Shown: piece after piece, positions 1 to 7,153 of the stretch
Position numbering within the stretch: position 1 is the stretch's first letter
How the letters are laid out: each line of letters opens with the position of its first letter
Assembly: GCA_016882305.1 (NCBI GenBank)
Contig: VGQX01000011.1
Coordinates: 1 to 37,540 of the forward strand
Direction: 5' to 3'
Length of the DNA: 37,540 nt
Origin: Cyanobacteria bacterium K_Offshore_surface_m2_239
Lineage (GTDB): Bacteria; Cyanobacteriota; Cyanobacteriia; PCC-6307; Cyanobiaceae
The notes under the pieces: model-generated
Databases searched by the model: none
What the model was told of the DNA's origin: nothing
Seen by the model: the letters and a program-made list of their open reading frames with translations, nothing else
Program-made: the position numbers and the translations under genes

Positions 1-421
1 GGAGCGGAGGCCTTGGTGGCTGGCTTGCTGTATGGGGCAGGACTTCGCCTGATGGAAGCGTTGCGCCTACGGGTGAAAGACCTGGATTTTCAGCGCCTGC
101 AGATCACGGTGCGCCAGGGCAAGGGAGGCAAGGATCGCCACACGATGTTGCCGGCGCTTGTGGCCAAGCGGCTGCAGGATCATCTGCAGGTGGTGCGGGA
201 GTTGCATCGCCAGGATCTCGCCGACGGCTATGGGAGGGTGCGCCTTCCCTACGCCCTGGCGCGAAAGTACCCCCATGCGCCGGTGGAGTGGGCCTGGCAA
301 TGGGTGTTTCCACACCATTCAGGAACTGATGGGTCACCAAGACATCAAAACCACCATGATTTACACGCACGTTCTCAACCGAGGCACCCTGGGCGTCCGC
401 AGCCCTGCCGATCTTTTGTAA
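1..421 (+). pseudogene. intI: Integron integrase remnant (intI-A), 5' end outside window, internal deletion
   Basis: This is a tyrosine recombinase of the integron-integrase type. The visible start of the protein has the box I arginine context ([20 protein letters not shown]). It is followed by the extra segment that separates IntI from XerC/D ([18 protein letters not shown]). Directly after WVFP the frame breaks. The reading resumes in another frame with [19 protein letters not shown] and the usual C-terminal end GVRSPADLL. Compared with the family, roughly 60-75 residues are missing, including the HxFRH box that holds catalytic His and Arg. The catalytic tyrosine (MIYTH) survives. The gene is therefore dead unless a sequence error is involved, and a deletion of that size is not an error. 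It lies on the same strand as the cassette genes that follow, and its stop codon lies 4 bp before a long attC-like element. Confidence 0.9.
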
Positions 422-424
422 CAG

Positions 425-596
425 GACAAACCCTTATAGGCGGATCCGCCTATCAAACCCGGATCGGCTCCGACTTGCGCCAAACCATCTGCCGCGCTTC
501 GGATCTCACGGTCAGCCGCCCAGGCCCACCCGCTCTTATGCGGCCAGAACGGAGGGAGTCGGGGTATTATGCGGGTCCGCCCAAATACTGTTAGAT
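425..596 (+). repeat. Long attC-like element E1 (172 bp) directly after intI-A
   Basis: The left arm begins with a degenerate R'' box (GACAAAC) and contains a perfect 18-bp palindrome at 436-453 centred on GGATCC. The right arm carries GCGGGTCCGCCC and ends in a good R' box, GTTAGAT (590-596, consensus GTTRRRY). The two arms are inverted copies of each other around GGCGGRTCCG. The element ends 16 bp before the protease gene. It could be attI or a true attC; the paired arms favour attC, because attI lacks them. Confidence 0.6.
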
Positions 597-612
597 CGAC
601 ACCAAAAGACTT

Positions 613-1443
613 ATGAACCAAGCAGAACTGGATCTGATTGCGCAAGAGTCTAAGGAAAGGATGGCGCATTTTGTAACACAGTATGTTACGCCTATTTCAC
701 GATCTGATAGCCCTGATTACGGTTGGGCTGGAGGAACTGGCTCATACACGTGGCTAGGAGATTCACTAGGTGCATATCTTTTGACAAATGAGCACGTTGT
801 TAACAATTCAGAAGCGCACCTTATCTGTCATTTACCCATGCCGAATCAAGAATATGTAGTTGTTGAAAAGTCATTTCATTCGTGGCCTGAGCCAATCGAC
901 TTTGCATGTGCGCCCATCAATCTAAAGATTCTTTCAGATGAAAAAGATTATCTCTGCCTAGATCAGTTCGACGACAGATATCATCCGGTAAATCATGAGC
1001 TTCTCTTCTTCCTGGGATTTCCAGGAACTACTCTATCAAGATGGGATCCGGCAAATGAGAATAGAACCCTGTACTCTTGGGGAAATGAACTTGAAGTGCC
1101 GGGTTATCCATTTCTAACCCAAGCCGTAGCTGAATCGCTTGATATGGTGCCGAGTAGATACAATCAAGAATTCCACGAACTGATTCACTATCCTGGCGAG
1201 GCAAGGCGTGAGGCAAATGGTGAGATGATTGAGGTACGCAGTCCTCGTGGCCTCAGCGGGAGCCTACTCTGGGATACAAAACGTGTAGCTTGTTATGCAA
1301 GTGGTATTGAGTGGCAACCTGAGTATGCACGGGTCTGTGGCATGATTTGGTTGGCTGGGGAGGAGTCTCCAGTTCTTGTGGCAACTCGGATTGAGCACAT
1401 CCTTGGGAAGATCCAGACGCTATTTCCGCGCCCTGCGATCTAA
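613..1443 (+). CDS. Trypsin-like serine peptidase, cassette gene
   Basis: The 276-residue protein resembles chymotrypsin-fold peptidases of the kind found as single-domain bacterial proteins. The triad can be placed at His61 (LLTNEHVV), Asp96 (PEPIDFACA) and Ser215 (SPRGLSGSLLW). No signal peptide or membrane segment is seen, so a cytoplasmic role is likely. The base composition is AT-richer than the core genes to the right. The stop codon TAA lies inside the R'' box of an attC site, which is classic for an integron cassette gene. Start chosen at ATG 613, 16 bp after element E1; no strong ribosome site is visible. Function is unknown; similar proteases occur in phage-defence contexts, but that link here is only inferred from the neighbouring ABC-3C cassette. 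Confidence 0.85.
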   Translation: MNQAELDLIAQESKERMAHFVTQYVTPISRSDSPDYGWAGGTGSYTWLGDSLGAYLLTNEHVVNNSEAHLICHLPMPNQEYVVVEKSFHSWPEPIDFACAPINLKILSDEKDYLCLDQFDDRYHPVNHELLFFLGFPGTTLSRWDPANENRTLYSWGNELEVPGYPFLTQAVAESLDMVPSRYNQEFHELIHYPGEARREANGEMIEVRSPRGLSGSLLWDTKRVACYASGIEWQPEYARVCGMIWLAGEESPVLVATRIEHILGKIQTLFPRPAI

Positions 1444-1525
1444 CAATGCCATACACCAGACCCGCAATGCAGATGGTCTTACTCCATTGATGTGGCTCGC
1501 GGGCTGGTGATGGCAAGCGTTCGAA
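1438..1525 (+). repeat. attC site 1 (88 bp, short class)
   Basis: R'' is ATCTAAC (1438-1444) and R' is GTTCGAA (1519-1525). The left arm TGCCATaCACCAGaCCCGC pairs with the right arm GCGGGCTGGTGATGGCA, leaving two unpaired bases (lower case) on the left, the extrahelical bases that set attC strand choice. The protease stop codon overlaps R''. Confidence 0.9.
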
Positions 1526-1760
1526 GGATCAACAGAGCAAGATTTCAGCTTGTATTTGCTTCGTAGTTGCAATCTTGTCACTATATGCCGTTGGTAAACA
1601 ATTGCGCGAGTGCTAACAATGAAGTAAGCATGCTTTTAGTTTATACCTTGGGGGCCAGCATAGCTCGCATCTGAGTATTGCTCGGACTTGAAGATATCCT
1701 GGTTCTTTATCCAATTTCCAGCGGCTGGCCTCATGGCTCGGGATCGTGGTTTTGTATCCT
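1526..1760. other. Gene-less spacer between attC 1 and element E2
   Basis: No credible coding sequence is seen on either strand. Short minus-strand open frames run through it but they cross element E2 and show no family resemblance. Together with E2 this would be an ORF-less cassette of about 407 bp, or a cassette whose gene has decayed. Confidence 0.6.
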
Positions 1761-1932
1761 GGTGAACGTTTATAGGCGGATCCGTATATAGCGACAGGGT
1801 CTTGGCGAGGTACAATGTAAAGCATTGCCACGACAGGGATCTGGCCATGGCTCCAGCTTGCAGCCGATGTGATAGGCGGCAAAAACTGTGCAAAAGCACT
1901 TCATACGAGGATCCGTCCATACAGTGTTAGGT
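1761..1932 (+). repeat. Long attC-like element E2 (172 bp)
   Basis: The left arm reads GGTGAAC-GTTTATA-GGCGGATCCG and the right arm ends GGATCCGTCCATACAGTGTTAGGT. The right arm reverse-complemented aligns with the left around TATRGRCGGATCC. R' is GTTAGGT (1926-1932), a full match to GTTRRRY; the R'' box keeps only AAC. Length equals that of E1. It ends 41 bp before the first ABC-3C gene. Confidence 0.65.
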
Positions 1933-1973
1933 GCTCACATGTCTTATCCTACAGTTAGCAACATTGCGTTAGT

Positions 1974-2930
1974 ATGAAATTCGCATATGAAGACCTCAGT
2001 GATGACCAGTTTGAAGAGCTGATCGTGCTCCTCTGTCAGCGCATCCTTGGGATGGCCGTGCAGGGTTTTGCCAAGGGTCCCGATGGTGGTCGCGATGCCA
2101 AGTTCATCGGCACTGCAGATCTCCATCCAAGCAGAGCTGCGCCTTGGGTCGGCACGACCGTAGTCCAGGCAAAGCACACTAATGGCTACAATAGATCTTT
2201 CTCTGAGTCAGACTTCTTCAGCAAGACCCGCTCGAGCACCGTGCTTGGCAAGGAGATTCCGCGCATCAAGAAGCTGCGAAAGGAGAAGCAACTTGACCAT
2301 TACATGCTGTTCGCTAACCGCCGCTTGGCAGGCAATGCAGAAGCTGAAATACGAGAATACCTCGCTGAGAAGTGCGGAATCCCATTGAACTCGATTTATA
2401 TATGTGGCGTTGAGCAATTAGAACTGTGGTTGAAGAACTTTCCCGAGGTGGTGAAAGCAGCGAATCTGGATCCAGTCGATTCGCCCCTCATCGTCAGCCC
2501 GGAAGATCTTGCTGAGGTGGTGTTGGCTCTCGCGCGCAATCGGGTTGGCCTAAATTCGGTACTCGACGATCCACCAACTCCACGTGTAAGCTACGAAGAC
2601 AAGAATATCATCAACAACATGAGCGGCGGCTACGCCAAGGAGCAGCTCCGGCGATACCTGAAGGAGACGGCGCAGATACATGCCTTTCTTGCTGCGCCCG
2701 AGAACATTGAGCTATTGCGTCAGTACGAGTCAGTGGTCGACGAGTTTCAGATGAAGATCATCGCTAAGCGCAAGGACTACCAGACCTTCGATGAGGTAAT
2801 GGAGTACTTGGTGGACCTACTGTTCGGACGAGATGCGGTTCTCCGCCAGCGCGCCCACAAGCGGCTGACGCGAGCTATTCTATTCTATATGTACTGGAAC
2901 TGTGACATCGGGGAGGTGGGCAATGCTTAG
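1974..2930 (+). CDS. ABC-3C system nuclease-like component
   Basis: This 318-residue protein is the first gene of a three-gene operon. Its N-terminus looks like an Mrr-type PD-(D/E)XK nuclease: Glu14 or Glu15 in DQFEELIVLL, Asp41 in PDGGRDAKF and the VVQAKH motif with Gln65 and Lys67. The C-terminal half (about 190-318) is a helical domain like the C-terminal domains of ABC three-component (ABC-3C) effectors. ABC-3C systems are predicted conflict systems in which an ATPase and a small middle component control a toxic effector. The effector here would be a DNA nuclease. The next gene overlaps by 8 bp. Start at ATG 1974 lacks a clear ribosome site. Family assignment is from recognised domain order plus the two partners, not from a search. 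Confidence 0.8.
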   Translation: MKFAYEDLSDDQFEELIVLLCQRILGMAVQGFAKGPDGGRDAKFIGTADLHPSRAAPWVGTTVVQAKHTNGYNRSFSESDFFSKTRSSTVLGKEIPRIKKLRKEKQLDHYMLFANRRLAGNAEAEIREYLAEKCGIPLNSIYICGVEQLELWLKNFPEVVKAANLDPVDSPLIVSPEDLAEVVLALARNRVGLNSVLDDPPTPRVSYEDKNIINNMSGGYAKEQLRRYLKETAQIHAFLAAPENIELLRQYESVVDEFQMKIIAKRKDYQTFDEVMEYLVDLLFGRDAVLRQRAHKRLTRAILFYMYWNCDIGEVGNA

Positions 2931-3171
2931 ACCGACCAAGCACTCGCACCCTGATCGCACCGTGATCAATGTATCGTTGCTACTACTATCACGGCTTAAG
3001 GTGCGACGTTTCGACGAATATGACGTGCTGCGCAAGTTCGCCAAGAAAAATGTTGTTGGCGGCGATGTGCTGTTCTTGCCTGCGCTCAACTTGCTTTATC
3101 TATTGGGCCTAATCGAGTATCGCCCTAAGACTGACGTCGTGGAGTACGTGGGACCTAATGAAACTATCTAA
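2923..3171 (+). CDS. ABC-3C system middle component
   Basis: This is an 82-residue protein between the nuclease-like effector and the ATPase. Small helical middle components at this place define ABC-3C operons. The ATG at 2923 is preferred over the in-frame ATG at 2902 because a strong ribosome site (GGGAGGTGG) lies just upstream of it and the 8-bp overlap with the previous gene fits translational coupling. The protein has a likely winged-helix pattern (DEYDVLRKFAKKN, then LPALNLLYLLGLIEY), consistent with a small adaptor. It overlaps the ATPase gene by 14 bp. Without the neighbours it could not be assigned. Confidence 0.8.
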   Translation: MLRPTKHSHPDRTVINVSLLLLSRLKVRRFDEYDVLRKFAKKNVVGGDVLFLPALNLLYLLGLIEYRPKTDVVEYVGPNETI

Positions 3172-4954
3172 GCTCTACAGCAATAAGCCGGACTTGTTCG
3201 AGCCCGTGGAGTTCGCTGCGGGCCTAAACGTTGTCATGGCCGAGATACGCTTGCCGGAGAATCGGAAGAAAGATACCCATAATCTTGGAAAAACAACGCT
3301 CGGGCGTCTGCTTGACTTCTTGCTCCTTTCAGGCAAAGATCCAAAGTTCTTTTTGTTCAAGCATCTCGACTTGTTCGAGATGTTCGTCTTCTTCCTTGAG
3401 GTGGAGCTGGCAGACGCCTCTTTCGTGACAATTCGGCGCAGCGTGGCGGATGCAACGAAGATTAGCTTCAAAAAGCACAAGGCTGCTCGGCAGGACTTCT
3501 CGGACCTGTCTTTGCTTGAATGGGATCATCACGACGTCAGCTTCGAGCGTGCGAAGGAGTTGTTGGACGGGGTGCTCGACTGGCGTGCGCTGAAACCGTG
3601 GTCATATCGAAAGATTTTGGGTTATCTGCTGCGCTCGCAGGATGATTTTCGTGAGGTGTTTCAGCTTCGCAAGTTCGCATCGAAGCACTCCGACTGGAAG
3701 CCATTCCTAGCCCATATTCTTGGCTTTGAGGCTGAGCTAGTCTCAGCCCATTATAAGAAAGAACACGATCTTTCTAAGAAGCAGGAAACCGCGCAGACCA
3801 TCAAGAATGAGTTGGGAGGATCTGTCCAAGACATCAGCAAGATCGAAGGCATCCTCTTGCTCAAGCAGATGGATGCCGAGAAGAAACAGAATCTGCTGGA
3901 TGCGTTTGATTTCCGTGCCCAGGACAAGGATCGTACGAAGCAGGTGGTGTATGAGATCGAGGATCGTATCGCAACGCTCAATTCAGAGCGATATTCGCTA
4001 AACCAACAGCGCAAGAAAGTGCTGGCATCTCTTGAGGAAGATCAGATATTGTTCAATCCTGACGAAGCGCAACGGTTGTTCGCGGAAGTTGGCGTCTCCT
4101 TTATCGGGCAGATCAAGAAAGACTTCCAGCAACTGATAGCATTTAATCGTTCGATTGTCGAAGAGCGCCGAGGCTATCTACAGGAAGAACGCACCGACAT
4201 CGAGGCCGAGTTGAAGCGCGTCAACGCCGAACTTAGCACGCTAGGGAAGAAGCGCTCGGATATGCTTTCTTTCTTGAGTGGAACGGACACCTTCGTGAAG
4301 TACAAGCAGCTCTCGGACGAAATGGTCACGCTCCGCGCCGATATTGCCAACTTGGAACACCAGCGAGGGTATCTGCATAGGTTACAGGGCTTGCGGACGG
4401 AGATTCGGACCATGATCGAGGAGCGTAGCCATCTGCAGGCCCAAATCGAAGCTGACGTTGAAAAACAGAACTCGGACCAAGACAGCTTGTTTTCTACTAC
4501 CCGCGTCTTCTTCAGCGAGATCGTTGAGGAGGTCATCGACCGCAAGGCACTGTTAAGTGTCGCGCCAAACCAACACGGCCACCTTGAGTTCAAGGCCGAT
4601 ATTCTCGATGAATCTGGTAATACAACCAGCGCCGCTCTTGGTCACACCTATCGCAAGCTGCTGTGCGTGGCTTTTGACTTGGCGGTACTACGTGCTCGCT
4701 TGGACGCTAAGTTCCCGCGCTTTGTTTATCACGATGGCGTGTTTGAGTCGCTGGATGATCGTAAGAAGGAGAACCTTCTCATGGTCATGCGCCGGTATTC
4801 CGAACTTGGGCTGCAGTCGATTATTACCCTGATCGACTCCGATCTTCCCTCTCGCACCCCGGAGGATAGTCCCGTGTTCGCTGATAGTGAAATTATCCTT
4901 ACATTGCACGACGAAGGAACGGAGGGGCGACTTTTCAAGATGAAAGCTTGGTGA
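3158..4954 (+). CDS. ABC-3C system ATPase, DUF2326 family
   Basis: The 598-residue protein is an SMC/Rad50-like ATPase of the DUF2326 type. The N-terminal P-loop is degenerate at its first glycine but keeps the core (NLGKTTL, Lys45). Residues about 200-450 form a coiled coil rich in Glu, Lys, Gln and Leu. A signature-like segment (AALGHTYRKLLCVAFDLAVL) is followed by a Walker B-like FVYHDGVFESLDD. In ABC-3C systems this subunit senses the trigger and controls the effector. The three genes overlap one another, so they are one transcript. The stop codon lies 5 bp before attC site 2, so the operon sits between E2 and attC 2 as a single cassette. Confidence 0.85.
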   Translation: MKLSKLYSNKPDLFEPVEFAAGLNVVMAEIRLPENRKKDTHNLGKTTLGRLLDFLLLSGKDPKFFLFKHLDLFEMFVFFLEVELADASFVTIRRSVADATKISFKKHKAARQDFSDLSLLEWDHHDVSFERAKELLDGVLDWRALKPWSYRKILGYLLRSQDDFREVFQLRKFASKHSDWKPFLAHILGFEAELVSAHYKKEHDLSKKQETAQTIKNELGGSVQDISKIEGILLLKQMDAEKKQNLLDAFDFRAQDKDRTKQVVYEIEDRIATLNSERYSLNQQRKKVLASLEEDQILFNPDEAQRLFAEVGVSFIGQIKKDFQQLIAFNRSIVEERRGYLQEERTDIEAELKRVNAELSTLGKKRSDMLSFLSGTDTFVKYKQLSDEMVTLRADIANLEHQRGYLHRLQGLRTEIRTMIEERSHLQAQIEADVEKQNSDQDSLFSTTRVFFSEIVEEVIDRKALLSVAPNQHGHLEFKADILDESGNTTSAALGHTYRKLLCVAFDLAVLRARLDAKFPRFVYHDGVFESLDDRKKENLLMVMRRYSELGLQSIITLIDSDLPSRTPEDSPVFADSEIILTLHDEGTEGRLFKMKAW

Positions 4955-4958
4955 TCAC

Positions 4959-5045
4959 ACCTAACATCATCATTCACCCGACCCGACCAGAAGTCACTTG
5001 ATTTGCGCATACACCATTGCGGGCGGGTGATGATGAGGGTTCGAA
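4959..5045 (+). repeat. attC site 2 (87 bp, short class)
   Basis: R'' is ACCTAAC (4959-4965) and R' is GTTCGAA (5039-5045). The left arm TCATCATtCACCCGaCCCG pairs with the right arm GCGGGCGGGTGATGATGA, again with two unpaired bases on the left arm. The R' box and its flank (GTTCGAAGGATC) are identical to attC 1, while the arms differ in sequence, as expected of cassette-specific attC sites. Confidence 0.9.
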
Positions 5046-5348
5046 GGATCGGGCTTCCAACCAAATTTATAGTACCTCTGCCGCTTGTTTTATGATTCTT
5101 TCTCGGAACCCATGTCAAACTGCGTAATGAGCCTTGCACTCAAGCATGTAGCACGCAATAGCTAGCAGGCTAATCATATCGCCGCTCCTCAAAGTCCTTT
5201 CAGGAAGTCTGTTGTTCCCTCGCTCTAAGAAGTCAAAACACTATTAAAGACTCGTTAAGCTCTCTAAGCATGTCTGCATGCGGATAAGCATGTATGTGCG
5301 CAACCTCATTCATGGGTCAATGGATGTCACGAGTCTGCCAGGCTTCCT
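5046..5348. other. Gene-less spacer between attC 2 and element E3
   Basis: No coding sequence can be supported on either strand. It is the counterpart of the spacer at 1526-1760 and, with E3, forms an apparent ORF-less unit of about 494 bp. Confidence 0.6.
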
Positions 5349-5410
5349 GTAAAGAAGTGGAAAAGCGACGCCGGCGATACCGGGTCCGTATAAAATCCCC
5401 ACTTCTTTAC
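5349..5410. repeat. Perfect 12-bp inverted repeat across the left arm of E3
   Basis: GTAAAGAAGTGG (5349-5360) and CCACTTCTTTAC (5399-5410) are exact inverted copies separated by 38 bp that include the CGGGTCCG core. No run of T follows, so a simple terminator is unlikely. Confidence 0.7.
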
Positions 5411-5539
5411 CGTAAAATCCACTAGACCCATTGCACCGCAGGCCTTTTGGAGTATGTTTCCAGTATCCCATCGGCTGCATAGGCCGACAACGGCACCCGC
5501 CGCAGAGCGGATACCGGACCCGCCCATACAGTGTTAGAC
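5363..5539 (+). repeat. Long attC-like element E3 (about 177 bp)
   Basis: The right arm GGATACCGGACCCGCCCATACAGT ends in R' GTTAGAC (5533-5539), nearly identical in its last 15 bases to E2. The left arm contains CGGGTCCGTAT, complementary to the right arm core. The R'' box is poor (AAGCGAC), so the left boundary is approximate. The 218 bp that follow, up to the next gene, contain nothing that can be named. Confidence 0.55.
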
Positions 5540-5757
5540 AAATAAATGGTGTGCTGTGAGGCAGAGCTGAACAAGGGTGATCACTCCCTGCAAGTCTGCA
5601 AAAGTGTAACAAGCATGGCAGAACAGAGTCCATTCAGCCACGTGGTACGCCTAAATCATTTGCTGCCTCTAATGGGCGCAGATCTTATCTGCAAATAGGA
5701 AGAAGTAGTCTTTGGCACTCTATGCTTGCGCTGGAAGCAGTGGGGCGCTGCACCTAC

Positions 5758-6354
5758 CTAGGTGCGATACATAGGACCTTCGCCCCGGGTATTTGAGTAG
5801 AGAATCAAAAGCCGTCGAGCACGTCGCAGCAACGCGTATCTTCGAGCAGCCGATATTGCCCAAATTCGAGCAAGGATGGCCAATAGAAACGAGAATACAA
5901 TCGACACCAGGACGACCCACGAAAACTCCCCTTCAATTCCGCGACTAAGAAACAGAAATGGCATCATAATTATATAAAGCAGAGTCGTGCAGCCGTAAAG
6001 ATAGAAAACGATGTTGGCCAACCTTCCTTCAATCGTATTGGAGAATGGTGGCACTATCTTTTTATACCAGATCCGCTGGTCATAGGTTAATTTTGCTAAC
6101 TCATCTTCTTGGATAGATGTTTCTCGTACATAGCTGATAATCTCAGCAAGTTCGAACTTGAGTGCTTTTCTCAATCTGTCGCTATCCTCGCCGATACTCG
6201 CAAGGAGCTTTTCAATCAGTTCTACGCGCTTTATCTGGTATTCTATGTCCTTGGTCTTTCCGGACAATCCAGAGGAAGTGGTAACGATCGAAACAATAGC
6301 GCCAACAAGTGGCCCTACAACTAGTGGCAGTAGACTTTGAAATGACTCCTGCAT
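5758..6354 (-). CDS. Membrane protein of unknown function
   Basis: The 198-residue protein has one N-terminal hydrophobic segment (about residues 8-28), a charged helical stretch (about 32-105, likely cytoplasmic), and two further membrane segments (about 115-137 and 143-167). A basic tail (RRYALLRRARR) follows, fitting the positive-inside rule. I do not recognise the family. It lies on the opposite strand to the cassette genes, between E3 and attC 3, so it is either a cassette gene with its own promoter or an insertion in the array. Composition is AT-rich like the ABC-3C cassette. Small two- to three-helix membrane proteins are common effectors in conflict systems, but nothing in the sequence proves that here. 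Confidence 0.7.
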   Translation of the reverse strand: MQESFQSLLPLVVGPLVGAIVSIVTTSSGLSGKTKDIEYQIKRVELIEKLLASIGEDSDRLRKALKFELAEIISYVRETSIQEDELAKLTYDQRIWYKKIVPPFSNTIEGRLANIVFYLYGCTTLLYIIMMPFLFLSRGIEGEFSWVVLVSIVFSFLLAILARIWAISAARRYALLRRARRLLILYSNTRGEGPMYRT

Positions 6355-6382
6355 ATAAGCTAAGGAATAGTGCTTCTGCGCC

Positions 6383-6394
6383 CCACTTTAGTGG
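6383..6394. promoter_or_regulatory. Inverted repeat upstream of the minus-strand membrane gene
   Basis: CCACT-TT-AGTGG lies about 29 bp upstream of the start codon at 6354, where an operator would sit. No clear -35/-10 pair was found, so this is a suggestion only. Confidence 0.25.
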
Positions 6395-6857
6395 ACCATG
6401 CCTTCAAGGATCAGCTGGCCTTGTAAAGCCGCTCTATATCGCTGGAAGTCTTCTGGGGGGCGCCTTCGGAGAGCCGCTTGAGGCGTGGCGTCATTTTGGT
6501 GCTGCTCTGTCAACGCCTACGCTTCTTGATATGAGGCAAGTCTTCCATGTTTAGGCTCTCATTCATGGGAGACTGTTGAATGATGACAGAATGGAATCTC
6601 CCAGGATGAATTAGATGAGATGCATGTAGTTCCGCCGATGAGGTTTCTAGATAAATGATAGCTGCTGAATCAACTTTCATCGATCGGCACAAACTTCTAC
6701 CGAGGTGGCCATGGTTCCGGCATGGAACAGCTTGAGGAGTTTGGAGATCACCTGATCGGCGTTGTGGTGTTTACGACTTATGGGACTTTATACTCGAGAA
6801 GTCTGGCCGGTGAAAGTGCTTGGATTTATTCTGGCTCAGCGTCTTTGTCCAGACATT
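6395..6857. other. Gene-less stretch before attC 3
   Basis: No credible gene on either strand. Short frames are present (for example at 6722) but that one runs on through the attC site and has no recognisable product. It may be decayed cassette or transposon sequence. Confidence 0.5.
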
Positions 6858-6947
6858 GTCTAACAAGCCCCTCGAGTGGACAGGCCACCACCGTTTCTCT
6901 GCTTGTGCTCTGGACCACCTGCCTGCCACTCAGGGGCAGCGTTATGC
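6858..6947 (+). repeat. attC site 3 (90 bp, short class)
   Basis: R'' is GTCTAAC (6858-6864) and R' is GTTATGC (6941-6947). The left arm GCCCCTcGAGTGGaCAGGC pairs with the right arm GCCTGCCACTCAGGGGC with two unpaired bases on the left. This is a textbook attC fold. No recognised gene immediately precedes it on the + strand. The 206 bp after it, up to the SDR gene, contain nothing that can be named. Confidence 0.9.
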
Positions 6948-7153
6948 CGCTTAATCTCGGCGAGAGGCTAGCTGAAAAGCTACCTATTTGCATCCAAGTG
7001 AGATTATTGATGAGACGACCAGTGATCAAGTAAAGTTTAAGGCTGTAGAAAAAAGGAAGCATTGGGAGCCACTCAATGATATAATTACAAAGTTTGAGTA
7101 GTAATATCTCTGCAATAATGCCTATCCCAGGCTAGGGAATTATCCTAGGGGCG

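Noticed and set aside
1515-1530. GTTCGAAGG at 1519 and 5039 looked like a tRNA T-arm
   Set aside because: No acceptor or anticodon stems can be built around either; both are the R' boxes of attC sites.
1613-1920. Minus-strand frames of about 90 codons near E2
   Set aside because: They consist largely of the recombination element itself and overlap one another in different frames.
5678-5692. GCAGAT-CTT-ATCTGC as terminator of the minus-strand membrane gene
   Set aside because: A 6-bp stem without a following T run; too weak to call.
6722-7033. Possible small gene at 6722
   Set aside because: The frame runs straight through attC 3 and has no recognisable product or ribosome site.
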